Source: Igneacidithiobacillus copahuensis (GTDB taxonomy: Bacteria; Pseudomonadota; Gammaproteobacteria; Acidithiobacillales; Acidithiobacillaceae). Taken from it: a DNA stretch of 64,000 nucleotides. Of the stretch, positions 52,241 through 60,781 are shown piece after piece (the first letter of the stretch is position 1; every line of letters starts with the position of its first letter). The notes beneath the pieces were generated by a model, which did not search any database, was not told the DNA's origin, and saw nothing but the letters and a program-made list of their open reading frames with translations. The stretch covers positions 1-64,000 of the forward strand of contig NZ_JAAXYO010000090.1 of assembly GCF_018854015.1 (NCBI RefSeq), written 5' to 3'. The position numbers and the translations under genes are program-made.

Positions 52241-53647
52241 ATGAATGCCGTGTTGCAAGACCAAGCTGATTATAAAGTTGCCGACCTCTCTCTGGCCGAC
52301 TGGGGTCGCCAGGAAATCCGTATTGCCGAGACGGAAATGCCGGCTTTACTGCGGATCCGCGAGAAGTATCGCGCGGAACAACCCCTCAAGGGCGCGCGCA
52401 TTGCCGGCTGTATCCATATGACCATCCAGACTGCTGTCCTCATCGAGACCCTGGTGGCTCTGGGGGCGGAGGTGCGCTGGTCTTCCTGTAATATCTTCTC
52501 TACCCAGGACCAGGCGGCGGCGGCCATTGCCGCGGCCGGGATCCCGGTTTTTGCTTGGAAAGGCGAGACCGAAGAAGAATACTGGTGGTGTGTGGAGCAG
52601 ACCATCACCGGCCCGGGGGGCTGGAAGCCGAACATGATCCTCGACGATGGTGGTGACCTGACCGGCCTCCTGCATGAAAAGCGTCCGGAACTATTGAGCG
52701 AAATCCACGGAGTTTCGGAAGAGACCACCACCGGCGTCCATCGTCTCTGGGAAATGCTCAAAGAGGGCAGCCTCAAGATCCCGGCCATCAACGTCAACGA
52801 TTCCGTAACCAAAAGCAAGAACGACAACAAATATGGCTGTCGTCACTCGCTGAATGACGCCATCAAGCGTGCCACGGATCACTTGTTGTCCGGCAAGCGC
52901 GCCCTGGTGCTGGGCTATGGTGATGTTGGCAAGGGTTCCGCTGCTTCCTTGCGTCAGGAAGGAATGATCGTGCGGGTGACGGAAGTCGACCCGATCTGCG
53001 CCATGCAGGCATGCATGGATGGCTACGAAGTGGTTTCCCCCTACCGGGATGGAGTGGATGACGGTTCCGACGCCTGCGTCAATCGAGATCTGCTCGCGCA
53101 GACCGACCTGCTGGTTACCGCTACGGGCAACTTCAACGTCTGCAATAGTCGCATGCTGGCGGCACTGAAGAATGGCGCGGTGGTCTGCAACATTGGCCAT
53201 TTCGACAATGAGATCGATACCGCCTACATGCGCAAGACCTGGGCCTGGGAAGAAGTGAAACCGCAGGTGCACAAGGTCTATCGCGATGTCGCCAGTGGCA
53301 GCAAGGCCAACCCTGATAGTCATGACTACCTGATTCTTCTCTCCGAGGGTCGTCTGGTGAATCTGGGCAACGCTACGGGTCACCCCAGTCGCATCATGGA
53401 CGGTTCCTTTGCCAACCAAGTACTCGCGCAGATCCACCTGTATCAGGCAGGCTTCGCCAAGTTGTCGGCTGCGGAAAAGGCCAAGGCGATTCGGGTGGAT
53501 GTGCTGCCCAAGCAGCTCGACGAGGAAGTAGCACGCTACATGGTCGAGGGCTTTGCCGGAGTGATCACGCAGTTGACCACAGAGCAGGCGAACTACTTGG
53601 GCGTGCCGGTGGATGGCCCGTTCAAGAACGACGCCTACCGCTACTGA
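52241..53647 (+). CDS. ahcY: Adenosylhomocysteinase
   Basis: AhcY hydrolyses S-adenosylhomocysteine to homocysteine and adenosine, removing a strong inhibitor of methyltransferases. The 468 residues have the NAD-binding GYGDVGKGSAASLRQEG, the substrate segments FSTQDQAAAAIAAAG and KADSHDYLILL-like SKANPDSHDYLILLSEGRLVN, and end in PFKNDAYRY, as is typical. It follows the SAH riboswitch and overlaps metF by one base (TGATG). The product adenosine could be used by the kinase at 49208-50152. Confidence 0.97.
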   Translation: MNAVLQDQADYKVADLSLADWGRQEIRIAETEMPALLRIREKYRAEQPLKGARIAGCIHMTIQTAVLIETLVALGAEVRWSSCNIFSTQDQAAAAIAAAGIPVFAWKGETEEEYWWCVEQTITGPGGWKPNMILDDGGDLTGLLHEKRPELLSEIHGVSEETTTGVHRLWEMLKEGSLKIPAINVNDSVTKSKNDNKYGCRHSLNDAIKRATDHLLSGKRALVLGYGDVGKGSAASLRQEGMIVRVTEVDPICAMQACMDGYEVVSPYRDGVDDGSDACVNRDLLAQTDLLVTATGNFNVCNSRMLAALKNGAVVCNIGHFDNEIDTAYMRKTWAWEEVKPQVHKVYRDVASGSKANPDSHDYLILLSEGRLVNLGNATGHPSRIMDGSFANQVLAQIHLYQAGFAKLSAAEKAKAIRVDVLPKQLDEEVARYMVEGFAGVITQLTTEQANYLGVPVDGPFKNDAYRY

Positions 53648-54474
53648 TGAAGACGCCGGAAATCTCGGTGGAGTTTTTTCCACCGAAGAATTCGGCGGGC
53701 GAAGAGCGCTTACGCGAGAGCATGGCCGCCCTGGCGGCCTTGCACCCAGCCTATGCCTCGGTTACCTATGGCGCGGGCGGCTCCACGCAGGAGCGTACCC
53801 TCGCCACGGTGCGTCTCATTCAGGGGCAGAATGGCTATGAGGCAGTGCCGCATCTCACCTGCATCGGTTCTACCGAGGCGGGGATTCGGGAGCTCTTGCA
53901 GCGCTACCGGGACTGGGGGGTGCGGCGGATTGTCGCCCTGCGCGGTGACCTGCCGGAAGGGATGGAAAATCCGGGATTCTTCCGTCATGCCAGCGATCTG
54001 GTCGCTTTCATCCGCGACTTCGGTGGCTTCGAGATTTTCGCTTCGGCCTATCCCGAGGTCCATCCACAGGCGCAGCATGCGCGTGCGGATCTGGATTATC
54101 TTGTCGCTAAGACCGAAGCTGGGGTGGACGCGCTGATCACCCAGTATTTTTATAACCCCGATGCCTATCTGCAGCTCCGTGACCAGCTGGAGCGGCGCGG
54201 AGTGACCGTGCCGATTCTGATCGGGGTGATGCCCATCCATAATTTTGAGCAAATTGCCCGTTTTTCTGCCCAGTGTGGGGCAGAGATTCCGCGCTACTTG
54301 CGCCTGCTGCTGGAAGCCTACGCCGATGAACCGGAGGCGCAGCGCGAAGTGGCTGCCGAGGTGGTCGCGCGCCAGTGCAATCTCCTGCTGCGAGAGGGGG
54401 CCCCGGGGTTGCACTTTTATACCTTGAACCAGGCGGAGGCTACGCTCGCCATCGCGCAACGTCTGGATATTTGA
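53647..54474 (+). CDS. metF: 5,10-methylenetetrahydrofolate reductase
   Basis: MetF reduces methylene-THF to methyl-THF with a flavin, supplying the methyl group that turns homocysteine back to methionine. The 275 residues include VEFFPPKNSAGEERLRES, the YGAGGSTQERTL segment, ALRGDLPEG and ALITQYFYNPD. The gene starts within the ahcY stop codon, so the pair is translationally coupled. Methionine synthase is not in the window. Confidence 0.96.
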   Translation: MKTPEISVEFFPPKNSAGEERLRESMAALAALHPAYASVTYGAGGSTQERTLATVRLIQGQNGYEAVPHLTCIGSTEAGIRELLQRYRDWGVRRIVALRGDLPEGMENPGFFRHASDLVAFIRDFGGFEIFASAYPEVHPQAQHARADLDYLVAKTEAGVDALITQYFYNPDAYLQLRDQLERRGVTVPILIGVMPIHNFEQIARFSAQCGAEIPRYLRLLLEAYADEPEAQREVAAEVVARQCNLLLREGAPGLHFYTLNQAEATLAIAQRLDI

Positions 54475-54498
54475 GCGATTCCACTGCGCTGATATACA
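54471..54498 (+). promoter_or_regulatory. Possible promoter of prk
   Basis: TTGAGC at 54471-54476, overlapping the metF stop, and TATACA at 54493-54498 are 16 bases apart and lie upstream of the prk ATG. This would let prk be expressed apart from metF. Confidence 0.4.
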
Positions 54499-54563
54499 CT
54501 CTTGGCTAATTTGTCGCGCCCGCTGCGCGCTACCCTTTTCTTTGCCTATCAAGGAGCAGTTCC

Positions 54564-55424
54564 ATGTCGAAAAAACATCCTGTCATTGCGGTGACCGGGT
54601 CCTCGGGTGCGGGTACTACGACCGTCAAACATGCTTTTCACGATGTCTTCCACCGCCTGGATGTCAACCCGGTAGTGATCGAAGGCGATAGCTTCCACCG
54701 CTATAATCGTGTCGAAATGCGCGAAGCGATTGCCAAAGCCGCTGCCGAAGGCAAGACCATCAGCCATTTTGGCCCGGAAGGCAATGATTTTGGCTCCTTG
54801 GAGGCGCTCTTCCGCCAATATGGCGAGACCGGCACCGGCAAGATGCGCTACTACGTGCACGACGATGCCGAGGCCGAGCTGCGCGGCAGTGCCCCGGGCA
54901 CCTTCACGCCCTGGCAGGACATTCCGTCCGGCACCGACCTGCTCTTTTATGAGGGGCTGCACGGCGGCGTGAAAACCGAAGAGCACGATGTGGCCAACTA
55001 TGTCGATCTGCTCGTCGGTGTGGTGCCGGTGGTCAATCTGGAGTGGATCCAGAAGATCCATCGTGACAATGCCCAGCGCGGTTATTCCGCCGAGGCCATT
55101 GTCGACACCATCCTGCGGCGCATGCCCGATTACATCCACCACATCACCCCGCAGTTCAGTCGCACGCATATCAACTTTCAGCGGGTACCAATGGTGGATA
55201 CCTCCAATCCTTTCATCGCTCGCGATATTCCTACGCCCGATGAGAGTATGGTGGTGATCCGCTTCAGCGATCACAAGGAAGAAAACTTTCCGTATCTGCT
55301 GCAGATGATTCCTGGCAGCTTCATGTCGCGGAAGAACACCATCGTTATTCCGGGCAATAAGATGGGCTATGCCATGGAGCTGATTCTCGGGCCGCGCATC
55401 GAGCGGATGTTGTCGGAGCGCTAA
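54564..55424 (+). CDS. prk: Phosphoribulokinase (Calvin cycle)
   Basis: This enzyme uses ATP to make ribulose-1,5-bisphosphate, the CO2 acceptor for RuBisCO, so its presence points to an autotroph. The 286 residues are the bacterial (class I) type: the P-loop AVTGSSGAGTTTV is at about 9-21, VIEGDSFHRYNR and YEGLHGG are catalytic segments, and YVDLLVGVVPVVNLEWIQKI is typical. AAGGAG precedes the ATG. RuBisCO genes are not in the window. A terminator follows. Confidence 0.96.
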   Translation: MSKKHPVIAVTGSSGAGTTTVKHAFHDVFHRLDVNPVVIEGDSFHRYNRVEMREAIAKAAAEGKTISHFGPEGNDFGSLEALFRQYGETGTGKMRYYVHDDAEAELRGSAPGTFTPWQDIPSGTDLLFYEGLHGGVKTEEHDVANYVDLLVGVVPVVNLEWIQKIHRDNAQRGYSAEAIVDTILRRMPDYIHHITPQFSRTHINFQRVPMVDTSNPFIARDIPTPDESMVVIRFSDHKEENFPYLLQMIPGSFMSRKNTIVIPGNKMGYAMELILGPRIERMLSER

Positions 55425-55451
55425 GTTTCGGGCGGGAGTTGAGTCAAGGGG

Positions 55452-55477
55452 GCCGAGGCTATGTCCTCGGCTTTTTT
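55452..55477 (+). terminator. Rho-independent terminator after prk
   Basis: A perfect 7-base stem (GCCGAGG...CCTCGGC) with a 6-base loop is followed by six Ts. It separates the methyl-cycle/prk genes from the pel operon. Confidence 0.9.
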
Positions 55478-55502
55478 GCGGGATCGAACTCGATGCGTTC
55501 TC

Positions 55503-55530
55503 TTGCAATTATCACGTAGCTTGCTAATGT
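55503..55530 (+). promoter_or_regulatory. Possible promoter of the pel operon
   Basis: TTGCAA (55503-55508) and TAATGT (55525-55530) are separated by 16 bases and lie 22 bases before the pelA start, which has AAGGGGG as its ribosome-binding site. The region between the terminator and pelA is too short for a cyclic-di-GMP riboswitch, and none is seen. Confidence 0.45.
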
Positions 55531-55552
55531 GAGGGACACATAAGGGGGACGT

Positions 55553-57973
55553 ATGCGTTTGGATTCTTTCCAGCATCCGCGGATTGCGGCGGTACTTGGG
55601 GTCTTGGTGGTACTATGGGTGGGCCTATTGCCTGCACAAGCCGCTTCCCAGCCCAGTGTTGGATTTTACTACGGAGATGGCGCCGCGCCCGCAGCGTTCC
55701 ACGATTTTGATTGGGTGGTCGTCAATCCCGGAGGCGATCGGCTACCCAGTGCCTTCGATCCGCAGCAAAAAGTCTTTGCCTATGTCAGTATTGGCGAAAC
55801 GACTCCCGGTGACGATCGCTACGCCCAGCTTCCAGAATCCTGCGTGCTGGGTCGCAATGCCGCTTGGGGCGGTAAAATCATTGATCTCGCGCATGCGCAA
55901 TGTCGTGATTTTCTCCTACAGAAAGTCATTGATCCCATCTGGGCGGAGGGCTACCGCGGATTTTTCCTGGATACTCTAGATTCCTATGAGGCAGTCACCA
56001 AAGGTATGGCACGGAGGGCGCAGGAACAGGGGCTCGTCGATCTGATTCAGGCCATCAAGGCGGCGCATCCACAAGCACAATTGATTGCGAATCGGGGCTT
56101 TTCGGTACTGCCCCAGATTCACCAGGATCTGTCTGCCGTGTTGGCAGAGTCGCTGTTCCACGAATGGAATCAATCCACCCAAAGCTATCAGGAAGTGTCG
56201 GCAAGCAACCGCGAGGCGCTTGTCACGGAACTGCGCAAAGCACAATCCTATGGTCTGCCGGCTATTGTGATCGACTATCTGCCGACCAAGCTCAATCGTG
56301 AAGGCTGGTGGGAGGATGCCGAGAAGATCCGGGCTCTGGGTTTTATCCCCTATGTGACCAATGCCGAGCTGACGGCTGTCGGCGCTGGCTTGCGCGAACC
56401 GATGCCACGGCATGTTCTGATCCTGTACAACAGCACCGGCCCAGAAGAGTACAGTGAGGCGTTTGCCAATGGTGCCATGCCTTTGGAGTATCTCGGATAT
56501 ATTCCGGAATTCCGTCGGCTATCCGATGGGTTGCCCAAAGCTCCCTACGCCGGGGAATACGCAGGGGTTGTACTCTGGAGTGATGGCGATCCGGTGACCG
56601 ATGTTGCTGGTCTCTCGCGTTGGTTACATGGGGTGAAAAAGGTGGGAATACCCATCCTGCTGATGGGAGATTTTCAGGACGATCTCGACGCAGAGTTCTA
56701 CCAAGCGCTGGAAATGTCCCGCCCGCAGTCTGTCACGGCGAGTTCCGCAGAGGTTGCCAGTGCGGCCAAGGAAATGAACTACGAAATGCCGGTGCAGGCC
56801 AGCACCCGGGATTTTCTCGGCGTGAACGCTCCAGCGGGCAGCCAGATTTGGCTGCATGTACGCGATAGCTCGGGCAGCAGCGAAGATGCAGCAGCCATCA
56901 CCCCGTGGGGCGGTTATGTCTTGTCGCCCTACATCTTGAAGACTCTGCCGAACAAGGATACCCGTTGGTTGATCGATCCTTTTGCGCTCTATCGGGAAGC
57001 CTTGCGCCTGCCGCCGATGCCGGTTCCGGATACAACGACCGAAAGTGGACGGCGTCTGTTCATGGCGCATACCGACGGCGACGGCTTTGTCAGCCGAGCA
57101 CAATTTCCGCCTTACCACATTGCCGGTGAGGTATACATGCACCGGATACTAGAGAAATACAAGTTGCCGTTTACGGGTTCCATCATTGTCGGCGACCTGC
57201 TCCCCGGTGACCGTGGCCTGTATCCAGCGCTCGCGCCTCTGGGTACCGAGGTGGCTCGCGAGGTGTTCCGTCTGCCCTATGTGGAAATTGGTTCGCATAT
57301 GTGGTCGCATCCCTTCAATTGGCCGGCAATTGAAGCCGGGAAAGATTATCCTGGTATCAATCTGCCAGTCCCGGGCTACAAATTCAGTCCCTACATGGAG
57401 GCGGTGGGTGCCGCCAAGTGGATTGATAAACACCTCGCGCCACCTGGTAAGCAGGTCGTGATCGATCAGTGGTCGGGGGACTGTGAACCTGATGCGCAGG
57501 TGGTGGGCCTTGCGTATGGGGCCGGATTGATGAACATCAATGGTGGGGACAGTTATATCAGCAAAAAGGACCCGAGCATTACTGCGGTTCCACCCATTGG
57601 CATCTTCCGCGGTAAATGGTTGCAGGTCTTTGCTCCGGATGCGAATGAGGATTACTTTACCAACCAATGGCATGGACCGTTCTGGGGATATATCAATGTC
57701 ATCCAGACATTTGAAATGACCAACAAACCCCATCGCTTGAAGCCGATCGACATCTATACCCACTGGTATACGGCGACCAAACTCGCTTCCCTTTCGGCGT
57801 TGGAGAAGGTCTATGACTGGGTTCTGACTCAATCCATTACGCCGGTCTATGTCGCTGATTATGCGCATATCGCCAACAATTTCTTCACCATCCACATTGC
57901 CCGCGAGGGCGATGGTTTCTGGATTGGTAACGCCACGGACTTACGTGAGCTGCGGATGCCGAAGGGCCTCTGA
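55553..57973 (+). CDS. pelA: Pel exopolysaccharide modification protein PelA, cut by an in-frame TGA
   Basis: PelA is a periplasmic protein that trims and deacetylates the Pel polysaccharide during export. An N-terminal signal/anchor (RIAAVLGVLVVLWVGLL region) is followed by a glycoside-hydrolase domain to about residue 285 (VGFYYGDGAAPAAFHDFDW; VFAYVSIGETTPGDDRY; GYRGFFLDTLDSYEAVT), a middle domain, and a deacetylase domain. The likely metal triad of the deacetylase is D508 or D510 (HTDGDG) with H582 and H586 (GSHMWSHPF). Reading stops at residue 806, at a TGA at 57971-57973. The same frame then continues for 113 codons that look like the missing C-terminal end. The family is about 950 residues long, and 920 codons here would match it. 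Confidence 0.9.
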   Translation: MRLDSFQHPRIAAVLGVLVVLWVGLLPAQAASQPSVGFYYGDGAAPAAFHDFDWVVVNPGGDRLPSAFDPQQKVFAYVSIGETTPGDDRYAQLPESCVLGRNAAWGGKIIDLAHAQCRDFLLQKVIDPIWAEGYRGFFLDTLDSYEAVTKGMARRAQEQGLVDLIQAIKAAHPQAQLIANRGFSVLPQIHQDLSAVLAESLFHEWNQSTQSYQEVSASNREALVTELRKAQSYGLPAIVIDYLPTKLNREGWWEDAEKIRALGFIPYVTNAELTAVGAGLREPMPRHVLILYNSTGPEEYSEAFANGAMPLEYLGYIPEFRRLSDGLPKAPYAGEYAGVVLWSDGDPVTDVAGLSRWLHGVKKVGIPILLMGDFQDDLDAEFYQALEMSRPQSVTASSAEVASAAKEMNYEMPVQASTRDFLGVNAPAGSQIWLHVRDSSGSSEDAAAITPWGGYVLSPYILKTLPNKDTRWLIDPFALYREALRLPPMPVPDTTTESGRRLFMAHTDGDGFVSRAQFPPYHIAGEVYMHRILEKYKLPFTGSIIVGDLLPGDRGLYPALAPLGTEVAREVFRLPYVEIGSHMWSHPFNWPAIEAGKDYPGINLPVPGYKFSPYMEAVGAAKWIDKHLAPPGKQVVIDQWSGDCEPDAQVVGLAYGAGLMNINGGDSYISKKDPSITAVPPIGIFRGKWLQVFAPDANEDYFTNQWHGPFWGYINVIQTFEMTNKPHRLKPIDIYTHWYTATKLASLSALEKVYDWVLTQSITPVYVADYAHIANNFFTIHIAREGDGFWIGNATDLRELRMPKGL

Positions 57974-58315
57974 TATCCCAACCTCGCGGCCAGCTCGGGC
58001 ATTGCGGGATACAACGATACGCCGAACGATGCCTACTATGTGCACATGGATGGCCAGAACTCTGTGCTTTTGGGGCTGCAATCCACTGCTCCGAAGATAC
58101 CGTACATCAGGAGCGCCAACGCGCCCATCAGCGCGTATCAGGAAAATGCCAACGGCTTTACCGCGCAGCTCGATGGTTTCGTGCCGGTACAGCTCCAGCT
58201 CGCCAATATACAGAGTTGTTCGGTAAGGCTGAACGGCAAGGCAGTAGCAAGCTCCGAGCAGATCCAGAGCAATTCGCAGCGTGTGCGCGTCGATGTCCAC
58301 TGCCCGCCAAGCTGA
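57974..58315 (+). pseudogene. pelA: Detached in-frame C-terminal end of PelA
   Basis: Directly after the TGA, in the same frame, 113 codons read on to a TGA at 58313-58315. The peptide begins YPNLAASSGIAGYN and continues with YYVHMDGQNSVLLGL and a beta-rich tail ending RVDVHCPPS. This fits the C-terminal domain of PelA, and the break falls where homologues are likely to have a glycine codon (GGA to TGA would be one base change). It overlaps the start of the next gene by 23 bases. There is no start codon or ribosome-binding site giving it separate expression. Confidence 0.75.
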
Positions 58316-59144
58316 TCAGGCTGGCGGTCGGGCGCATCTGCTCCGCCCGGCGAGCCTGCTGCTCTTCGTCGCGATCGTGCTGGCGGTGATCGCCGGTGTC
58401 GCTTGGCAGTATGGTTGGCATGGTCATTTGTTTTTTCAGGAGAGCGCTGCCGATGCGCGGGCGCATCTGGAGAGTGCGGAACTGATGTTGCGCAGTGGTC
58501 AGTATAGTGCGGCGCAAAAGCAAATCGCTCCCGTATTGCGTTATCCCGACGGCCCTTTGTACCGTCAGGCGCGTCTGCTGCAATGGCGGATTGCCAAAAC
58601 GCAAGCGCTCGCCATCCCCGCAGAGTCCCCGAGACGTCAGGCGGCGATGCGGGACTTGCGGCCGCAGTTAGCGGCGTTGTATGCACTGGGTGCCTGGTCG
58701 CTTGGCCAATGGCAAGCATTCGCGCGGGACGCCTTCGCTCTGGGTGCCTATGACCTCAGCGCACAGGCGTGGCTGGCGGCCGCCACAGTAGACCCGCAAG
58801 AGCGGGAGGCCGATCAGCTTGCTGCAGCACATGCCTGGGCAGCGGGTAATCAGCCGGCCAAAGCTGGGGCGCTCCTTTTGCAGCTTGCGGCACAGAGTCA
58901 TGACAGCGAACGCGCGAAGCATTGGTTCTTGCAGGGGATACGATGGGTAGAAGGTGGAAAAGGTGCAGAAGCCGCCCTGCAGGTAGCGCAATCGACTTTA
59001 CAGAAATTGCCCCAGCTATGGCAGGACCATGAGGTGGTGCTCGCCATGGCGGAGCTTGCTCTGTCTGCTGATCGCCCACAGCTGGCCGCACAGTGGCTGC
59101 ATCGCGAATTGCTGCGCAATGTCCCCAGCGAGAAGAGGTCATGA
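58293..59144 (+). CDS. Inner-membrane-anchored TPR protein of the pel operon (PelB N-terminal-like or PelE-like)
   Basis: This 283-residue protein has one membrane helix near the N-terminus (about residues 22-42, LLLFVAIVLAVIAGVAWQYGW region) and then helical, Ala- and Leu-rich repeats of TPR type (EYSAEQ-like pairs such as YSAAQKQIAPVLRYPDGPLYRQARLL). In Pseudomonas PelB begins with a membrane helix followed by TPRs, so this may be the first of three pieces of PelB. PelE has the same layout and cannot be excluded. The ATG at 58293 overlaps the tail of pelA; the stop overlaps the next start (ATGA). Confidence 0.65.
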   Translation: MSTARQADQAGGRAHLLRPASLLLFVAIVLAVIAGVAWQYGWHGHLFFQESAADARAHLESAELMLRSGQYSAAQKQIAPVLRYPDGPLYRQARLLQWRIAKTQALAIPAESPRRQAAMRDLRPQLAALYALGAWSLGQWQAFARDAFALGAYDLSAQAWLAAATVDPQEREADQLAAAHAWAAGNQPAKAGALLLQLAAQSHDSERAKHWFLQGIRWVEGGKGAEAALQVAQSTLQKLPQLWQDHEVVLAMAELALSADRPQLAAQWLHRELLRNVPSEKRS

Positions 59145-60781
59145 AGATTCGCACCCTCACGATCAGCTTCGTTCTAGTATGGTGCGCAATGCCAGCGCTC
59201 GCCGCTTCGATGCCCTCGGATTGGTGGAAGGCTCCCGGTAGCCTGGCTTCTGACGACGCAGAATGGCGGGCGAAATATCTGCGGCAAAAAGAGGATGCAA
59301 ATGCCTTTGCCGCGGATTTACAGGCCAGCCAAAAATCGGGCAAGGGGATGAGTTACCTGGACCAGGGCGGTGTATCACCATCCTGGTACCGTCCACCCTT
59401 GGAAGTGCAGCCCTATCCAGCGAAATATTCGCAAAAGCTTTACGATCTGGCCTACAGTGCCTTTTTGCAAAGCCATGATCTTGGAGAGGCATATCGGCTG
59501 GCCTTTACGGCCGTCCAGCAACGGCCAGACGACCGGGTGTGGCGGCAGCGGTTGATCGAGGTTGCGGGCTGGTTAGGTCAGCGCGAAGAGGTATTGCGCC
59601 AACAGCATTGGTTGGCGGAGCATGGCGATGCGGCTGCACAGGGAGAAGCCATTTCCTTGGCGCTTACCCTGGAGCGGCCAGATATCGTCATCAGCATGCT
59701 GGCACCGGCGGCGCGCAGTCGACCGCTCAGTGACGCAGAGTGGAAGTCCCTGATCTATGCATATGGGCAGCTTGGTGAACCAGACCGTGCGTTGCAGGCC
59801 CTTGATTCTGCGCTTCAACGTTTCGGCCCGCGTCGCTATCTGCTGAATCAGAAGGCGTATCTCAGTTATCAGATGGGTGACATCGAAGCGAGCCTGCACG
59901 CCTTGCAGCGCAGTGCAGGGCAGTATGGTTCCGCTCCCTCGATAGCGATCGAAGAAGCGCGTCTGTTATCTATGCAGGGCAATTATCGTCTGGCCTTTGC
60001 TGCGCTGGAGCGCGTTCGTGGGCAAGCGACCCTGGAAGATGTTCCGTTTTGGCAACTGTATGCCGTTCTCGCCTGGGAGTTGCATGATCATGATGCCGCA
60101 TTGCAGGCAGAAAAGACGCTTTATCTTCTGGGCGCTGCCAGTCAATATGATTTGCAACGTTTGGTGCGATTGACTGGTGACGAACAACCCGAGGCGGCTC
60201 TGGCGGTGGCCATGCTCGGATGGCGCAAATACCATCTGCCGATTTTTTATTTCGAGGGGTTGTATTATGCCGCTGCGGCCAAACACTGGCAGACTTTGGG
60301 GCAGCTCCTGCAAGAGGTGGCAAATTCCGACCCTGATGGTTTGCGGAATTTTCCCGCCTACTGGCTGGCGATGGGGCAATGGGCCAATGCGCGTCTTGAC
60401 TACCATCTTGCCGGATATGCCTATGCCCAGGCCCTTCGACTGAACCCCGATGATACTGTCGCTAAAAACAATTTGCTGTGGATGCTTATCGACAGCGGCC
60501 AACTACGCCTGTTGCGCGCAGTCCTGGTGGGGGATACGGCCCAACCGGCACCCGCCCTGCGCGATGCTGTGCGTAATGCCCTGGAGCGTCTGAATCTGAA
60601 CCGGCAGGCCCTATATTTACCCACAGACGCTGCGGCGCCCAGCGCGCGGGCGCTACGTTTACTCAACGAGGCATCGCTCTGGGAGAGCACTGGTCAGACC
60701 GGACTAGCCTGGAGCTTGCGTCGTCAAGCGGCCTGGCAAAGTGCTAAGGAGTTACGCGCTACGGATGGGGGTGATCGGTGA
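59141..60781 (+). CDS. Secreted TPR protein of the pel operon (PelB middle-like)
   Basis: This 546-residue protein has a clean signal peptide (MKIRTLTISFVLVWCAMPALA, cleaved at about 21-22) and then many helical repeats of 34-36 residues (such as GEPDRALQALDSALQRFGPRR and GDIEASLHALQRSAGQYG), typical of TPRs. No barrel is visible. It corresponds to the periplasmic TPR stretch of Pseudomonas PelB, which recruits PelA. It begins within the stop of the previous gene and ends within the start (GTGA) of the next, so all three are translationally coupled. Confidence 0.7.
   Translation: MKIRTLTISFVLVWCAMPALAASMPSDWWKAPGSLASDDAEWRAKYLRQKEDANAFAADLQASQKSGKGMSYLDQGGVSPSWYRPPLEVQPYPAKYSQKLYDLAYSAFLQSHDLGEAYRLAFTAVQQRPDDRVWRQRLIEVAGWLGQREEVLRQQHWLAEHGDAAAQGEAISLALTLERPDIVISMLAPAARSRPLSDAEWKSLIYAYGQLGEPDRALQALDSALQRFGPRRYLLNQKAYLSYQMGDIEASLHALQRSAGQYGSAPSIAIEEARLLSMQGNYRLAFAALERVRGQATLEDVPFWQLYAVLAWELHDHDAALQAEKTLYLLGAASQYDLQRLVRLTGDEQPEAALAVAMLGWRKYHLPIFYFEGLYYAAAAKHWQTLGQLLQEVANSDPDGLRNFPAYWLAMGQWANARLDYHLAGYAYAQALRLNPDDTVAKNNLLWMLIDSGQLRLLRAVLVGDTAQPAPALRDAVRNALERLNLNRQALYLPTDAAAPSARALRLLNEASLWESTGQTGLAWSLRRQAAWQSAKELRATDGGDR

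Noticed and set aside
55478..55552. Cyclic-di-GMP riboswitch upstream of pelA
   Set aside because: Too short and without the conserved core; c-di-GMP control is better explained by PelD.
57971..57973. TGA in pelA as a selenocysteine or reassigned codon
   Set aside because: No selenocysteine machinery or nearby insertion structure is seen, UGA ends many genes in this window, and intact prfB encodes the factor that reads UGA as stop.
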